The position numbers and the translations under genes are program-made. A model generated the notes under the pieces. It was not told the DNA's origin and did not search any database. It was given only the letters and a program-made list of their open reading frames with translations. Positions 47,539-56,736 of a stretch of 64,000 nt of DNA are shown here, piece after piece (the first letter of the stretch is position 1; the number at the start of each line of letters is the position of its first letter). The DNA is from Arthrobacter agilis. Lineage in GTDB: Bacteria > Actinomycetota > Actinomycetes > Actinomycetales > Micrococcaceae. Location of the stretch: positions 248,001 to 312,000 of the forward strand of contig NZ_NFSC01000029.1 in NCBI RefSeq assembly GCF_002157505.1, given 5' to 3'.

Positions 47539-47552
47539 GGGCCGAAAGGCCC
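47539..47552 (+). promoter_or_regulatory. DevR-box-like site 2
   Basis: GGGCCGAAAGGCCC reads as GGGCCTTTCGGCCC on the other strand, close to the DevR core, and lies 158 bp before the universal stress protein at 47710. The same bases (47536-47555) can form a hairpin with a GAAA loop, so a terminator is an alternative reading. Confidence 0.5.
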
Positions 47553-47709
47553 TGATCAGCAGGCACAGTGTCTGGAATGGTTGGAGGTGGTTGCTTGCAC
47601 GGGCGGCCCGATGAAGCGGGCTCGAGCTGGGACGCCGCGTATCAGTCTGGGGAAGGACACGGATGAAGGCTCTCCCGCCGTTCTGCGACGACGACCAGGA
47701 GGGCCTGTC

Positions 47710-48684
47710 GTGACGGCTTCGTGGGACGGTCCGGTAACTGCCCCCCGGTCGGACAAGCGGAACCGGCCTATCGTGGTGGCGGTCCGCGACACTGCGACGG
47801 GCGGGCCGGCCGTCCTGTGGGCTGCACGCCGCGCGGAGTCGCTCGGTGTTCCCCTGACCCTCGTCCATGCCGTGCCGGATCCCGCCCTGATGCCGCCGGG
47901 CAGCCCGTACGGAGACGTCGTCGTCGGCGGCCGTGAGGTGCTCCGGGCGGAAGCGAACCGCATCTCTGCCGACTTTCCCGCGCTGCACGTCGGGACATAC
48001 CTCCACTGCGGTGATGTCGTGGAGGCGCTGCTGGGACTCGCCGCCGAGTCACCGCTGCTCATCCTGGGCTCGGACCGGATGGACGCGGTCAGCGGTGAGT
48101 TCCGGGGCTCGGTGTCCCTGCAGGTCGCCCTCGGATCACGTGTGCCCGTCGTCGTCGTACCTTCCGATTACGGGAGGGTGCCCGACGCCGAGCGGACCAT
48201 CGACGCGACCATCGAAGGGACCACGGACGCGACCACCGGGGGAGTGGTCGTCGGCGTCGACGGATCCTCGCTGGCCGGCATCGCCCTGCTCCGGGCAGCC
48301 GATGAGGCTCACGCGATGGGTACCACCCTGACGGTCGTCTCGGCGCCCGTTCACGGATCGGGCGTGCAGCAGGCCCAGGTGATGCAGGAGGGTTCGTCGG
48401 CACTGCTGCTCGACGTGCGCGCGCGCTACCCTCACCTCGGGGTGCGCCAGGTCCTCGACGAGGTGCACGACGCCGCACAGGCGCTCGCGCATCACGGCGC
48501 GGGCGCGGACCTCCTGGTGATCGGACGCCACGGGAGGGGAGCCCGGACGGGTATGTATCTGGGCTCGGTCACCCACACGCTGCTGCTGCACCCACCATGC
48601 CCGACCCTGATCGTCCCTGATCCCGGGCCCGTGCCACCGTTCGACGGAAAGCTCCAGGAGCCGGAGCGGACTCCCGTCCGCTGA
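47710..48684 (+). CDS. Universal stress protein with two tandem UspA domains
   Basis: The 324-residue protein has a first domain at about residues 15-160 (PIVVAVRDTATGGPAVLWAARRAESLGVPLTLVHAV) and a second at about 170-310, which keeps the ATP-binding pattern GRHGRGARTGMYLGSVTHTLLLHPPCPTLIV. Tandem UspA proteins are typical of DevR regulons in actinobacteria. The GTG at 47710 follows AGGAGGG with a 6-nt gap; upstream in-frame sequence to 47476 lacks family character. It pairs with a second tandem protein at 51961 across the DevRS genes. Confidence 0.87.
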   Translation: MTASWDGPVTAPRSDKRNRPIVVAVRDTATGGPAVLWAARRAESLGVPLTLVHAVPDPALMPPGSPYGDVVVGGREVLRAEANRISADFPALHVGTYLHCGDVVEALLGLAAESPLLILGSDRMDAVSGEFRGSVSLQVALGSRVPVVVVPSDYGRVPDAERTIDATIEGTTDATTGGVVVGVDGSSLAGIALLRAADEAHAMGTTLTVVSAPVHGSGVQQAQVMQEGSSALLLDVRARYPHLGVRQVLDEVHDAAQALAHHGAGADLLVIGRHGRGARTGMYLGSVTHTLLLHPPCPTLIVPDPGPVPPFDGKLQEPERTPVR

Positions 48685-48737
48685 TCGTTCAGGCACGAGC
48701 GCCGTCCATCGAACGGCACGGACTGCTCCCGCTGGGA

Positions 48738-48944
48738 TCACTCCGTGTGGGCGAGAGGGTGGGTCTCCCGATACTGCTGGATGTGAAGCGCGAGTTTTCG
48801 CTCTGTCTCCCGGCGGCGTTCGCCTCGTCGCTGGAGAAGGATCTTCGGGTCCGTTTCGTTTCCATGGTTCGGATGTTCCCTGCCCGCGGGCGGCGCCGCA
48901 TGGGGAACAGCAGGAAGGGTGGACGGGGTCTGGTCGGTGCTCAC
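48738..48944 (-). CDS. Small basic hypothetical protein (68 residues)
   Basis: A GTG start at 48944 follows AGAGGA. The protein has a Pro/Ala-rich first half and a basic helical second half (LLQRRGERRRETERKLALHIQQYRETHP), which looks like a real amphipathic, possibly nucleic-acid-binding, segment. The family is not recognised. A DevR-box-like palindrome lies 127 bp upstream, shared with the divergent sensor kinase gene. The coding call is moderate because it rests on a ribosome site and composition only. Confidence 0.45.
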   Translation of the reverse strand: MSTDQTPSTLPAVPHAAPPAGREHPNHGNETDPKILLQRRGERRRETERKLALHIQQYRETHPLAHTE

Positions 48945-49071
48945 GGTGACGTCCTCTGCTCGCCTGCGCCTGGAGTGGCGCCGGCCCACGGTTCGGCCGA
49001 CCGCATGCGGCGGCACGTCCTTTCCCCACGGGCCCGTATCCAATGATCCGTCCAGGAGGTGCTGCCCCCTA

Positions 49072-49085
49072 GGGTCTTAAGGCTC
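49072..49085. promoter_or_regulatory. DevR-box-like site 3
   Basis: GGGTCTTAAGGCTC departs from the DevR core at two positions. It lies between the small leftward gene (48944) and the rightward sensor kinase (49364). The rest of 48945-49363 shows no supported gene. Confidence 0.4.
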
Positions 49086-49363
49086 GATTACGGCGGGGAT
49101 CGGACGTTGCGTCGTCGGACGCCCTCCCCGTCATTTGTCGAGGGCCTGCATCGGCGATTTCCGTTCGCCGTGGACGCATAGAGCGAGGCGCCCGGAAGCC
49201 GCTGCCCACAACAGGTCCCAGCATTTGTGTCCCGGCAGGATCGTCGTCCGTTTACTCTCGGTTTCGATGCAGCAAGACTATGGAGGGGGCCGCATGGCTG
49301 CTAAGGTCCTGGGACCCTGTCCCCGCCGGGAATGTCACCTGCTGCAACCGTCTGGAGAGTCGC

Positions 49364-51040
49364 GTGGGCAATCATCCTGAAGAACTCTTGTCGGCTCCAC
49401 CGGAGTCCCCGATGGCGGCGGCCGGTATCCAGAACCTCCTGGCCGCCTTCGGTGCGATCGCGGAGGATCTCGGGCTGGAGGCGGTCCTCGAGCGGGTCGC
49501 TGCCGCGGCATGCCAGCTGGCCGATGCCCGTTTCGGGGCGTTGGGCGTCATCGGACCGGACCAGAGGCTCAGCCATTTCATCACGGTCGGACTCGACGGT
49601 GGCGAGATCCGCAGGATCGGACCACTGCCCACGGGCCATGGCGTGCTCGGCCTCCTGATCACCGAGCCGCAGCCGCTCCGGCTGGCCGACCTGCGACGGC
49701 ACCCGCTCGCTTTCGGGTTCCCTGCGTACCACCCCCAGATGACATCGTTCCTGGGTGTACCCATCCGCGTCCATGACAGGGTGTTCGGAAACCTGTATCT
49801 GACCGAGAAGAACGGGGAAGTGGACTTCTCGGACACCGACGAGCAACTGATGGTCGCCCTCGCGTCCGCGGCCGGCGTCGCTATCGAGAACTCGCGCCTG
49901 TTCGATGAATCGACGCGGAGGACGCGGTGGCTCGAGGGTGGGCTGGACGCCGTCCAGGAATTATTGGGACAGCACGACGACGCCCGGAACGAGCTCGAAC
50001 TCCTCGCCCAGAACGCCCTGCATGCCTCCCAAAGCATCGTGGCGGTAGTGCTCCGGGACTTCGACCATCACCGCGGGCTCATCTGTGAAGCTGCGGAAGG
50101 CATCGAAGCGGCCGCGTTCCTGGGGCGGCGGAGCACTGATGATTCCGCGCTCCGAGAGCTCACCGCGTCGGCGAAACCGGTCCTGCTGACCGGTGACGAC
50201 GTGGCACGGATCCTCCCGGGTGCCCCGGCCGGGATGATCGGCAGCGCACTGTGCAGCAGGTTCCCCGATCAGGGGGACCGGCGTTTCCTCGTCGTCGGCC
50301 GCGCCCCGGGAGGAACGTCCTTCTCCGAGGTCGACCACGGGATGATGCGGGCCTTCACCTCCCAGGTGTCACTCGCCCTCGAACTGCTGCGGGTCCACCG
50401 CCAGCGGGAGCAGGAGGCCGTCTTCGGCGACCGCGACCGCATCGCACGGGATCTGCACGACCTCGTCATCCAGCGGTTGTTCGCCGCCGGATTGAGCATC
50501 CAGAGCCTGCGCAAGTACACGACGGACCCGGAACCGCTCGAACGCATCGCGACGGTGACCCGCGAGCTCGATGCAACGATCAGGGAGCTGCGTGACACGA
50601 TCTACTCGCTGCGCTCCATCCCGCAGGCTTCACCCACCTTCACGTCCAGTGTCTTCACTTTGGTGGCCGATGCCTTCGACGGGCATGACCTCGAGCCGGT
50701 GATCCAGCTCTCCGGCCCCTTGGACGGAGCCCTGGACGGTGAGAAAGCGGACCATGTGCGCGCGGTGCTGCTCGAAGGGCTGTCCAACGCGCTCCGGCAC
50801 GCCGACGCATGCCGCATCACCGTGACGCTGCGCGCCCTCCAGGAGCACCTGGAATTGCGGATCACCGACGACGGCCGCGGGTTCGAACGCACCGGCCGCA
50901 GCAGCGGGCTGGCGAACATGCAGCGCCGCGCAGAACTCTGCAAAGGCCGCTTCTCGATCACCAGTCGGCGTGGCGGCGGGACGGAGATCGCCCTCGATGT
51001 TCCCCTGGATGTCCCCCCGGGTGGGCGGCGGGCTGACTAG
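49364..51040 (+). CDS. devS: DevS/DosS-type sensor histidine kinase (two GAF domains)
   Basis: The 558-residue kinase has GAF-A at about residues 30-170, GAF-B at about 190-340, a HisKA_3 dimerisation domain with phospho-accepting His in DRDRIARDLHDLVIQRLF (about residue 367), and a C-terminal ATPase with EGLSNALRHADA and DDGRGF. GAF-A keeps PAYHPQMTSFLGVPIRV; in mycobacterial DosS the corresponding HHPPM segment holds the haem histidine. A haem-based oxygen, NO or CO or redox sensor is therefore likely. The GTG at 49364 has GGAGAG upstream; the open frame from 49280 is an alternative. It is convergent with its response regulator and overlaps it by 4 nt. Confidence 0.9.
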   Translation: MGNHPEELLSAPPESPMAAAGIQNLLAAFGAIAEDLGLEAVLERVAAAACQLADARFGALGVIGPDQRLSHFITVGLDGGEIRRIGPLPTGHGVLGLLITEPQPLRLADLRRHPLAFGFPAYHPQMTSFLGVPIRVHDRVFGNLYLTEKNGEVDFSDTDEQLMVALASAAGVAIENSRLFDESTRRTRWLEGGLDAVQELLGQHDDARNELELLAQNALHASQSIVAVVLRDFDHHRGLICEAAEGIEAAAFLGRRSTDDSALRELTASAKPVLLTGDDVARILPGAPAGMIGSALCSRFPDQGDRRFLVVGRAPGGTSFSEVDHGMMRAFTSQVSLALELLRVHRQREQEAVFGDRDRIARDLHDLVIQRLFAAGLSIQSLRKYTTDPEPLERIATVTRELDATIRELRDTIYSLRSIPQASPTFTSSVFTLVADAFDGHDLEPVIQLSGPLDGALDGEKADHVRAVLLEGLSNALRHADACRITVTLRALQEHLELRITDDGRGFERTGRSSGLANMQRRAELCKGRFSITSRRGGGTEIALDVPLDVPPGGRRAD

Positions 51041-51696
51041 CTGAAGGGCCTGCTGATGAAGACGGCGGCCTGCGTGCGGCGCTGGAAACCCAGCTTCGAC
51101 AGCAGCGATGACACGTAGTTCTTCACCGTCTTCTCGGCGAGGAACAGCTCCCCGGCGATGTCCCTGTTCGTCAGGCCGGCTCCGATGAGCGCGAGGACCT
51201 TCTTCTCCTGACTGGTCAGCCCCACGAGGCGCGGATCCTCCACCGGGGCAGCACTGAGGCCGGCAACAATGCGTTCCTTCAGGCCCGCATCGAAGAGGGA
51301 TGCCCCGCGAGCGGCGCGATGCAGCTTGTCGATCAGGTCGGAACCGAGAATCTCCTTCAGGATGTACCCGGAGGCGCCGGCGAGGACGGCTCCGCGCACG
51401 GCCTGGTCGTCGTCGTAGCTGGTCAGGATGACGCATGACAGCGAGGGATCGATGGAGCGCACGTCGCGGCACACCTCGATGCCCGTACCGTCGGGGAGCC
51501 TGGCGTCGAGGATCGACACGTCCGGGGACAGGGCGGGGATCCGCCGCGTGGCCTCCTCGGCGGAGTCCGATTCCCCGACGACCACGAAGCCCTCGCCCTC
51601 GAGCAGCTCCCGCAGACCCCGCCGCACCAACTCGTGATCGTCGAGAAGGAAAACCGTCGATCTCTCCGCCTGCCCGTCCACCATGGCGCCTGTCAT
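51037..51696 (-). CDS. devR: DevR/DosR-type response regulator (NarL/LuxR family)
   Basis: The 219-residue regulator has a receiver domain (VFLLDDHELVRRGLRELL; phospho-acceptor Asp in SILDARLPDGTGIE; ILTSYDDDQA; Lys in GYILKEI) and a C-terminal LuxR-type helix-turn-helix (LTSQEKKVLALIGAGLTNRDIA to LAEKTVKNYVSSLLSKLG). The C-terminal RRTQAAVF matches DevR closely from memory. The ATG at 51696 follows GAAGGAAG; an ATG at 51684 is possible. The gene is convergent with devS instead of co-linear. A DevR-box-like palindrome lies 99 bp upstream, suggesting autoregulation. Confidence 0.92.
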   Translation of the reverse strand: MTGAMVDGQAERSTVFLLDDHELVRRGLRELLEGEGFVVVGESDSAEEATRRIPALSPDVSILDARLPDGTGIEVCRDVRSIDPSLSCVILTSYDDDQAVRGAVLAGASGYILKEILGSDLIDKLHRAARGASLFDAGLKERIVAGLSAAPVEDPRLVGLTSQEKKVLALIGAGLTNRDIAGELFLAEKTVKNYVSSLLSKLGFQRRTQAAVFISRPFS

Positions 51697-51794
51697 CCTC
51701 TTCCTTCTGTCTGGACATCCGCACATCCCGCTCGAGTACCATCATGGCCCGTCCCGGCAGACCTCGGGCAGGGCCGAAAGTCACCTTCGACCGC

Positions 51795-51808
51795 GGGTCT
51801 TTCGACCC
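51795..51808. promoter_or_regulatory. DevR-box-like site 4
   Basis: GGGTCTTTCGACCC is a near-perfect palindrome (GGGTC/GACCC arms) in the divergent region between devR and the second universal stress protein, so it could serve both. Confidence 0.6.
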
Positions 51809-51960
51809 TGTCGTACCCCTCGCATCCGGGCAACCATGAAGATGTACGCATTCCTGCTTGCCAGGACCAGGAATCCACCAGACCATCGTCCCGCCCCGCC
51901 GTCGTTTCGTCGTCGGAGTGGACGCCGACCCGAATTGGAGCAGACAGTGGGTGTATCGGC

Positions 51961-52797
51961 GTGAACCCGACCAGCACGGGAAGCAAGCCGGTGGTCGCCG
52001 GGTACGACGGCTCGGACGGTGCGAAAGGTGCCGTGCTCTGGGCGGCCCGGTACGCGGCAGCGGCAGGCCTGCCGCTCGTCGTCGCCCACTGCTGGCCCTG
52101 GCCCCTCTTCACCCGGGACCTCGGCCCCGTGCCAGGTGTCGAGGACAGCGGCCTGCGCCGGCAGGCCGAGATGACGGCAGAGGAAGGACGCGCGCTCGCG
52201 GCAGGTTCCGAGCCCGGTCTCGACGTCGGCGAGCGCATCGTCATCGGATTCCCTGCCGAAGCGATGACGCGGATCTCCACCGAAGCATCTCTCCTCGTCA
52301 CCGGGACGCGAGGCCTCGGTGGCTTCTCCGGGCTGCTGGTCGGATCGGTCAGCCTCCACCTCGCGTCGAGCGCGGCGTGTCCCATCGTGGTGGTCCGGGA
52401 AGCGCGGCCCCTGTCCGACGCCGTCCTGGTTCCCGTGGACGGGTCTCCCGAGAGCGACCGCGCAGTGGCGACGGCAGCTGATCTCGCGGTGGCCCTGCGC
52501 AAGTCCATGCACCTCCTCCACGTCGAGCAGTCCCGACGGCGCCACCCCATCGAGACCGTCCCTGATCCCGATCCTGTCCTGGAGCGGGCCGCCCTGCTGG
52601 CGGCACGTCCGGGCATCACCGTCACGACGGAACACGTGACCGCTCCCTCGATCCCCGGACTGATCCTGCAGCGCGCCCGCAGCGCAGCCGGTGTGGTCAT
52701 CGGCGCCAAGGGGCACAGCACGCTCGGCGTGCGACTGGGCTCGACGGTCCACGCGGTTCTTCATCACGCCGAGGGAAACGTCGTCGTCGTCCGCTGA
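51961..52797 (+). CDS. Universal stress protein with two tandem UspA domains
   Basis: The 278-residue protein has domain 1 with VVAGYDGSDGAKGAVLWAARYAAAAGLP and an ATP-binding stretch GTRGLGGFSGLLVGSVSLHLASSAACPIVVVRE (about residues 117-149), then domain 2 with VLVPVDGSPESDRAVATAADL and GAKGHSTLGVRLGSTVHAVL. Both glycine-rich loops look able to bind ATP. It is divergent from devR across a DevR-box-like site. The GTG at 51961 is the best family start, although its ribosome site is weak. Confidence 0.88.
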   Translation: MNPTSTGSKPVVAGYDGSDGAKGAVLWAARYAAAAGLPLVVAHCWPWPLFTRDLGPVPGVEDSGLRRQAEMTAEEGRALAAGSEPGLDVGERIVIGFPAEAMTRISTEASLLVTGTRGLGGFSGLLVGSVSLHLASSAACPIVVVREARPLSDAVLVPVDGSPESDRAVATAADLAVALRKSMHLLHVEQSRRRHPIETVPDPDPVLERAALLAARPGITVTTEHVTAPSIPGLILQRARSAAGVVIGAKGHSTLGVRLGSTVHAVLHHAEGNVVVVR

Positions 52798-52830
52798 CCG
52801 GCCCGGCCGCCGTTGCCGGCCGACTGTCCG

Positions 52831-53640
52831 TCAGCGGATGTCGCGGCGGGAGAGCCCGACGGCGGCAACCAGCACGAGGACGCCGCACAGGCCGAGGATG
52901 ACGGCCATGCCGCCCCAGGCACCGTTCCCGAAGCCGTTCGCGAGCGGAGCCGGGTCGAACGCCCAGGTGTACGGGGAGAAGTGCCTGAGCCATCGCGTCG
53001 CCTCTGCCTGGTGGCCGAGGGCATTGAAGGCGTACCCCAGGACGGCGATGCCCGCCCCCGCCGCCACGGACCCGGTCCTCGAACCGGTTCCTGCTCCTGC
53101 CGCGACAGCCGCAAGACCGCTCAGGAGGCTCAGCAGGTACAGCGCGACCGTGCCCGCGGCCACGTGGCTGGGCGTCAGCCCGAGCTGGGAGGGACCGTTC
53201 AGCACGAGGACGGTCACCAGCAGCATGCCGCAGACGGCGGCGAGGCGCAGAGCCAGCGCGAGGGCCGCTTCGAGAGCGACCTGGAGGCGTGTGACGCCAT
53301 GCGCCAGGGTGAGCTCCAGGGCACCGCTCTCTTCCTCGCCGCCGATCGCGGCCGCCCCCCACCCCACAGCCGCGATGGTCAGCAGTACGAAACCGAGCAA
53401 CCCGAAGAGGGTCGCCTGGGCATAGCCCGCACCCGTGGAGATCGAGGCGAAGCCGAGGGTCGTGACCAGTTCCGACGGCAGGGACGAGACGACGGCCTCG
53501 AGGTCGCCGGTCGCCCCCATCGACGGATAGATCGGGAGGTAGAGCAGACTCGCCGCGATGAGCCCGACAGACCAGCCGGCCATCCCCACGCGGGAGCGGC
53601 GCAATGTGTGCCGGACGACCGGCAGTGCACTACCGGCCAT
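52831..53640 (-). CDS. ABC-2-type exporter permease
   Basis: The 269-residue membrane protein has about six hydrophobic segments, the first around WSVGLIAASLLYLPIY. It overlaps the upstream ATPase gene by 11 nt on the same strand, so the two form an exporter. GGEEESGALELTLAHGVTRLQV is a segment often seen in ABC-2 permeases of actinobacterial multidrug or antibiotic exporters. The ATG at 53640 is preferred over the frame start at 53724, which is inside the ATPase. Substrate unknown. Confidence 0.83.
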   Translation of the reverse strand: MAGSALPVVRHTLRRSRVGMAGWSVGLIAASLLYLPIYPSMGATGDLEAVVSSLPSELVTTLGFASISTGAGYAQATLFGLLGFVLLTIAAVGWGAAAIGGEEESGALELTLAHGVTRLQVALEAALALALRLAAVCGMLLVTVLVLNGPSQLGLTPSHVAAGTVALYLLSLLSGLAAVAAGAGTGSRTGSVAAGAGIAVLGYAFNALGHQAEATRWLRHFSPYTWAFDPAPLANGFGNGAWGGMAVILGLCGVLVLVAAVGLSRRDIR

Positions 53641-54589
53641 GATGCCCGCCCTCCGCCACGGGTGCCGCCTGCCCGTACAGCCCGAGGACCGCCTGTTCGA
53701 GGTCCGGTTCCTCGATGACGACATCCACCAGCCCGAGGCGGGACAGGACGCCTAGTAGCGCGACGGGGGAACCTGACACCTGGCCCTCCACGACCGTGAC
53801 GGCATCGCCCGGGCGGAGGGGACCGGGCGGATCATCGGCCGCCCGGAACGCCAGGCCCGCCTGCCGGAGGGCTTCCGCCTGCCCCGCCGTCAGCGGGGCG
53901 TCCAGCTCGAGCCGGACGCTGCGGGGTGCTTCGTCCCGCAGTTCGGCCACGCGTGCGGAGCGGACGAGATGGCCCTGTCGGATCACGGCGACGTGGTCCG
54001 CGCAGTGCTGCACCTCGGAGATCACGTGGGACGAGAGGAAGACGGCCTGGCCGGCTGCTTTCGCTTCGCGCACGAGGGCGAGGAATTCGCGCTGCATCAG
54101 GGGGTCGAGGCCGGACGTCGGCTCGTCCAGGACGAGCAGCTCGGGCCGGTGCATGAGCGCCTGGACAAGCCCGAGCTTCTGCTTGTTGCCCTTCGAGAGC
54201 GTCCTCACACGGCGTGACGGGTCGAACTCCAGCCGTTCGACGAGTTCGTTCCGGAAGCGCTCGTCGACGGGACCGGAGATGAGGCCGAAGTACCGCAGCG
54301 TATCGCGCCCCGTGGCGCCGCCGTCGAGCTTGAGGTCCCCGGGCAGATAGCCCACGCGCCTGCGGAGGGAGGGTCCGCTCCGCCAGGCCTCGGTACCCAG
54401 GACGACGGCCGTACCGCCGCTCGGCCTGATCAGGCCGAGGATCAGGCGCATGGTCGTCGACTTGCCCGCGCCGTTCGGGCCGATCACGCCCACGACGCTG
54501 CCCGGCGGTACGGAGAGCGAGACCCTGTCCAGCGCTGTCAGGGACCCGTACACCTTGGTCAGGTCCCGCAGTTCGAGTGCGTCCTCCAT
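53630..54589 (-). CDS. ABC exporter ATPase (ABC-2 type)
   Basis: The 319-residue protein has Walker A GPNGAGKST (about residue 37), signature LSKGNKQKLGLVQAL and Walker B LLVLDEPTSGLD, then a C-terminal extension of about 90 residues as in DrrA-like drug-export ATPases. GGAGGAAGC precedes the ATG at 54589; the 39 residues upstream in frame are not family-like. It energises the permease at 52831. Confidence 0.92.
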   Translation of the reverse strand: MEDALELRDLTKVYGSLTALDRVSLSVPPGSVVGVIGPNGAGKSTTMRLILGLIRPSGGTAVVLGTEAWRSGPSLRRRVGYLPGDLKLDGGATGRDTLRYFGLISGPVDERFRNELVERLEFDPSRRVRTLSKGNKQKLGLVQALMHRPELLVLDEPTSGLDPLMQREFLALVREAKAAGQAVFLSSHVISEVQHCADHVAVIRQGHLVRSARVAELRDEAPRSVRLELDAPLTAGQAEALRQAGLAFRAADDPPGPLRPGDAVTVVEGQVSGSPVALLGVLSRLGLVDVVIEEPDLEQAVLGLYGQAAPVAEGGHHGR

Positions 54590-54956
54590 GCTTCCTCCGT
54601 GGGACGGACAGCCGATGGGCCGCCCCGTGCTCCGACTCTCCGATGCGCGGGCCTGGGAGAATACAACCACGCCCGGGCCTGCTGCGGACATGCCAGAATC
54701 CTGCAATCTGCCCGCCGCGCTCCTGCCGCCGATGCGGGGATCCGGGCGACCTGCTGGTAAACTGGGAGTACTTGCCTGCGCACGGCGGAAAACTCCAGCC
54801 AGTTGAACGCGCAGCCTGCGTCGATAGAACGCATTCTTTTGTCCCGCATCCAGCTCCGAGGATCGTGAGCGCGGTGGACACTGTCTGACTTTTCTTCGGC
54901 GAACCCCTGCGCCAACCGGTGCCGGGGAAGATGAGAAGAAAGTTCGTGTTAACTAC
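54590..54956. other. Intergenic region with long leader of the DEAD-box helicase gene
   Basis: No gene is supported here. TAAACT at 54758-54763 is a possible -10 for the helicase, giving a leader of about 190 nt, in keeping with the long leaders of cold-induced helicase genes. GAGAAGAAAG lies before the helicase ATG. Confidence 0.35.
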
Positions 54957-56633
54957 ATGACTACTTTTGCCGCCCTTGGTGTGCCCAAAGCGCTGGTCGA
55001 GAACCTCGCCGCGCAGGGAATCACCGAACCATTCCCCATCCAGGTCAAGTCACTTCCCGACTCCCTGGCCGGGCGCGACGTCCTCGGACGCGGCCGCACC
55101 GGCTCGGGCAAGACCCTCGCCTTCACCCTTCCCATGGTCGCGCGCCTCGCCGAGCAGGAAGCGGCGTACCGCCGCAAGCCCGGGCGCCCCCTGGCCCTGG
55201 TCCTCGCACCGACCCGGGAGCTCGCGACCCAGATCAACGCCACCGTCGAGCCCCTGGCCAGGGAGCTCGGACTCAACACCACCGTGATCTACGGCGGCGT
55301 GTCCCAGCAGCGCCAGGAGAAGGCCCTGCGTGCGGGCGTCGACATCGTCATCGCCTGCCCCGGGCGCCTCGAGGACCTGATGCGCCAGAAGCTCATCACG
55401 CTCGAGTCCGTGGAGATCACCATCCTCGACGAGGCCGACCACATGGCCGACCTCGGCTTCCTGCCTGTCGTCAAGAAGCTGCTCGACACCACCCCCGCCG
55501 ACGGTCAGCGCCTGCTGTTCTCGGCGACGCTCGACAACGGCGTGGACAAGGTGGTCAACCGCTACATGACCAACCCCGTCACCCACTCGGTCGACGACCC
55601 GCAGGCCGCGGTCACCACAATGGAGCACCACGTGCTCCTGATCGGCGACCAGACACAGAAGAAGCAGCTCATCGTCCAGCTCGCCTCGGGCACCGGACGC
55701 CGCCTGCTGTTCATGCGGACCAAGCACCACGCACGCAAGCTCGCCAAGACGCTCACCGACGCCGGCATCCCCGCCGTCGACCTGCACGGCAACCTGTCGC
55801 AGAACGCCCGCGACCGGAACCTCGCCGAGTTCTCCACGGGTGACGTCCGCGTCCTCGTGGCCACGGATGTCGCCGCTCGCGGCGTGCACGTGGACGACGT
55901 CGAACTCGTGGTCCACGTCGATCCGCCCACGGAGCACAAGGCATACCTGCACCGCTCAGGCCGTACAGCCCGCGCGGGCTCCTCGGGAACGGTGGTCACG
56001 ATCACCCTGCCCGAGCAGAAGTCCGAGGTGCAGAAGCTCATGAAGGCCGCCGGCGTCGACGTCGCATTCGAGAACGTCAAGGCGACCTCACCGCTCGTCC
56101 TGTCGCTCACCGGTGACGTGGCCGACAAGATCGATCCGCGCACCCGCGCCGCGCTCCTCGCATCGCGTGAGGCATCGCGCGGCGAAGGGACCTCGACGGG
56201 TGCGAACGCCGAGCGCAAGCGCGCCCGCCGTGGCGCCGCAGCTCCGGCTGCCGGAGGCCGTGGCGGCAGGGGTGGACGCGGACGCGTCTCCGCCGAGCCG
56301 CAGGCCCCGCAGGGCAACCGTGCAGAGCGCCGCAAGGACCAGCCGCAGGCCCCGCGCTTCGGCACGGACACCGGTGCTGCCGCCAAGTCCGGCGGTCCCC
56401 GCCGTCGCACGGATGAGCCCCGCACGGCGTCGGAGACGACGACGCGCAGCCGCCGTCCGGCGTCCGGCCAGCGTGTCGGCGACGCCGTACGCCGCCCCGC
56501 CGCGGGTGCTCCCGCAGCAGGCGGCCAGCGGAGCCACGCGCCGTCCTCGGCTCCGCGGGCCGAAGGCGCACGCCGCGCCGGTGGCTCCCGCAGGGCCAGC
56601 GCCCCGGCGTCGAACGACCGACGCACGCGCTAA
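54957..56633 (+). CDS. DEAD-box ATP-dependent RNA helicase
   Basis: The 558-residue helicase has the motifs in order: Q-motif region FPIQVKSLP, Walker A GRTGSGKT (residues about 46-53), APTRELATQ, DEAD in ILDEADHMADLGF, SAT in LLFSATLD, VATDVAARGVHV and HRSGRTARAG. The C-terminal 170 residues are Arg/Gly/Ala/Pro-rich and basic, likely disordered RNA-binding tail. It would remodel ribosomal or messenger RNA, perhaps in the cold like CsdA/RhlE. A strong terminator follows. Confidence 0.95.
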   Translation: MTTFAALGVPKALVENLAAQGITEPFPIQVKSLPDSLAGRDVLGRGRTGSGKTLAFTLPMVARLAEQEAAYRRKPGRPLALVLAPTRELATQINATVEPLARELGLNTTVIYGGVSQQRQEKALRAGVDIVIACPGRLEDLMRQKLITLESVEITILDEADHMADLGFLPVVKKLLDTTPADGQRLLFSATLDNGVDKVVNRYMTNPVTHSVDDPQAAVTTMEHHVLLIGDQTQKKQLIVQLASGTGRRLLFMRTKHHARKLAKTLTDAGIPAVDLHGNLSQNARDRNLAEFSTGDVRVLVATDVAARGVHVDDVELVVHVDPPTEHKAYLHRSGRTARAGSSGTVVTITLPEQKSEVQKLMKAAGVDVAFENVKATSPLVLSLTGDVADKIDPRTRAALLASREASRGEGTSTGANAERKRARRGAAAPAAGGRGGRGGRGRVSAEPQAPQGNRAERRKDQPQAPRFGTDTGAAAKSGGPRRRTDEPRTASETTTRSRRPASGQRVGDAVRRPAAGAPAAGGQRSHAPSSAPRAEGARRAGGSRRASAPASNDRRTR

Positions 56634-56653
56634 GCCGCACACCGGAACGACGA

Positions 56654-56687
56654 AAGGGCTCCCTACCCGGGCGGGTAGGGAGCCCTT
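56654..56687 (+). terminator. Strong terminator after the helicase gene
   Basis: A perfect 15-bp stem (56654-56668 and 56673-56687) with a GGGC loop is followed by CGTCGTC; T-rich sequence is short. Confidence 0.85.
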
Positions 56688-56736
56688 CGTCGTCAAGGGT
56701 GCTGCGGTGCCCGGCGCTGTGGTGAACAATGGGCGG

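Noticed and set aside
47536-47555. Terminator reading of the GAAA-loop hairpin
   Set aside because: No T-run follows, it is 76 nt past the upstream gene, and the bases fit the DevR-box pattern of three neighbours better; still kept as an alternative.
48136-49029. 297-codon minus-strand frame opposite the universal stress protein
   Set aside because: Mostly antisense to the UspA gene; only the short frame at 48738-48944 has a ribosome site and a plausible protein.
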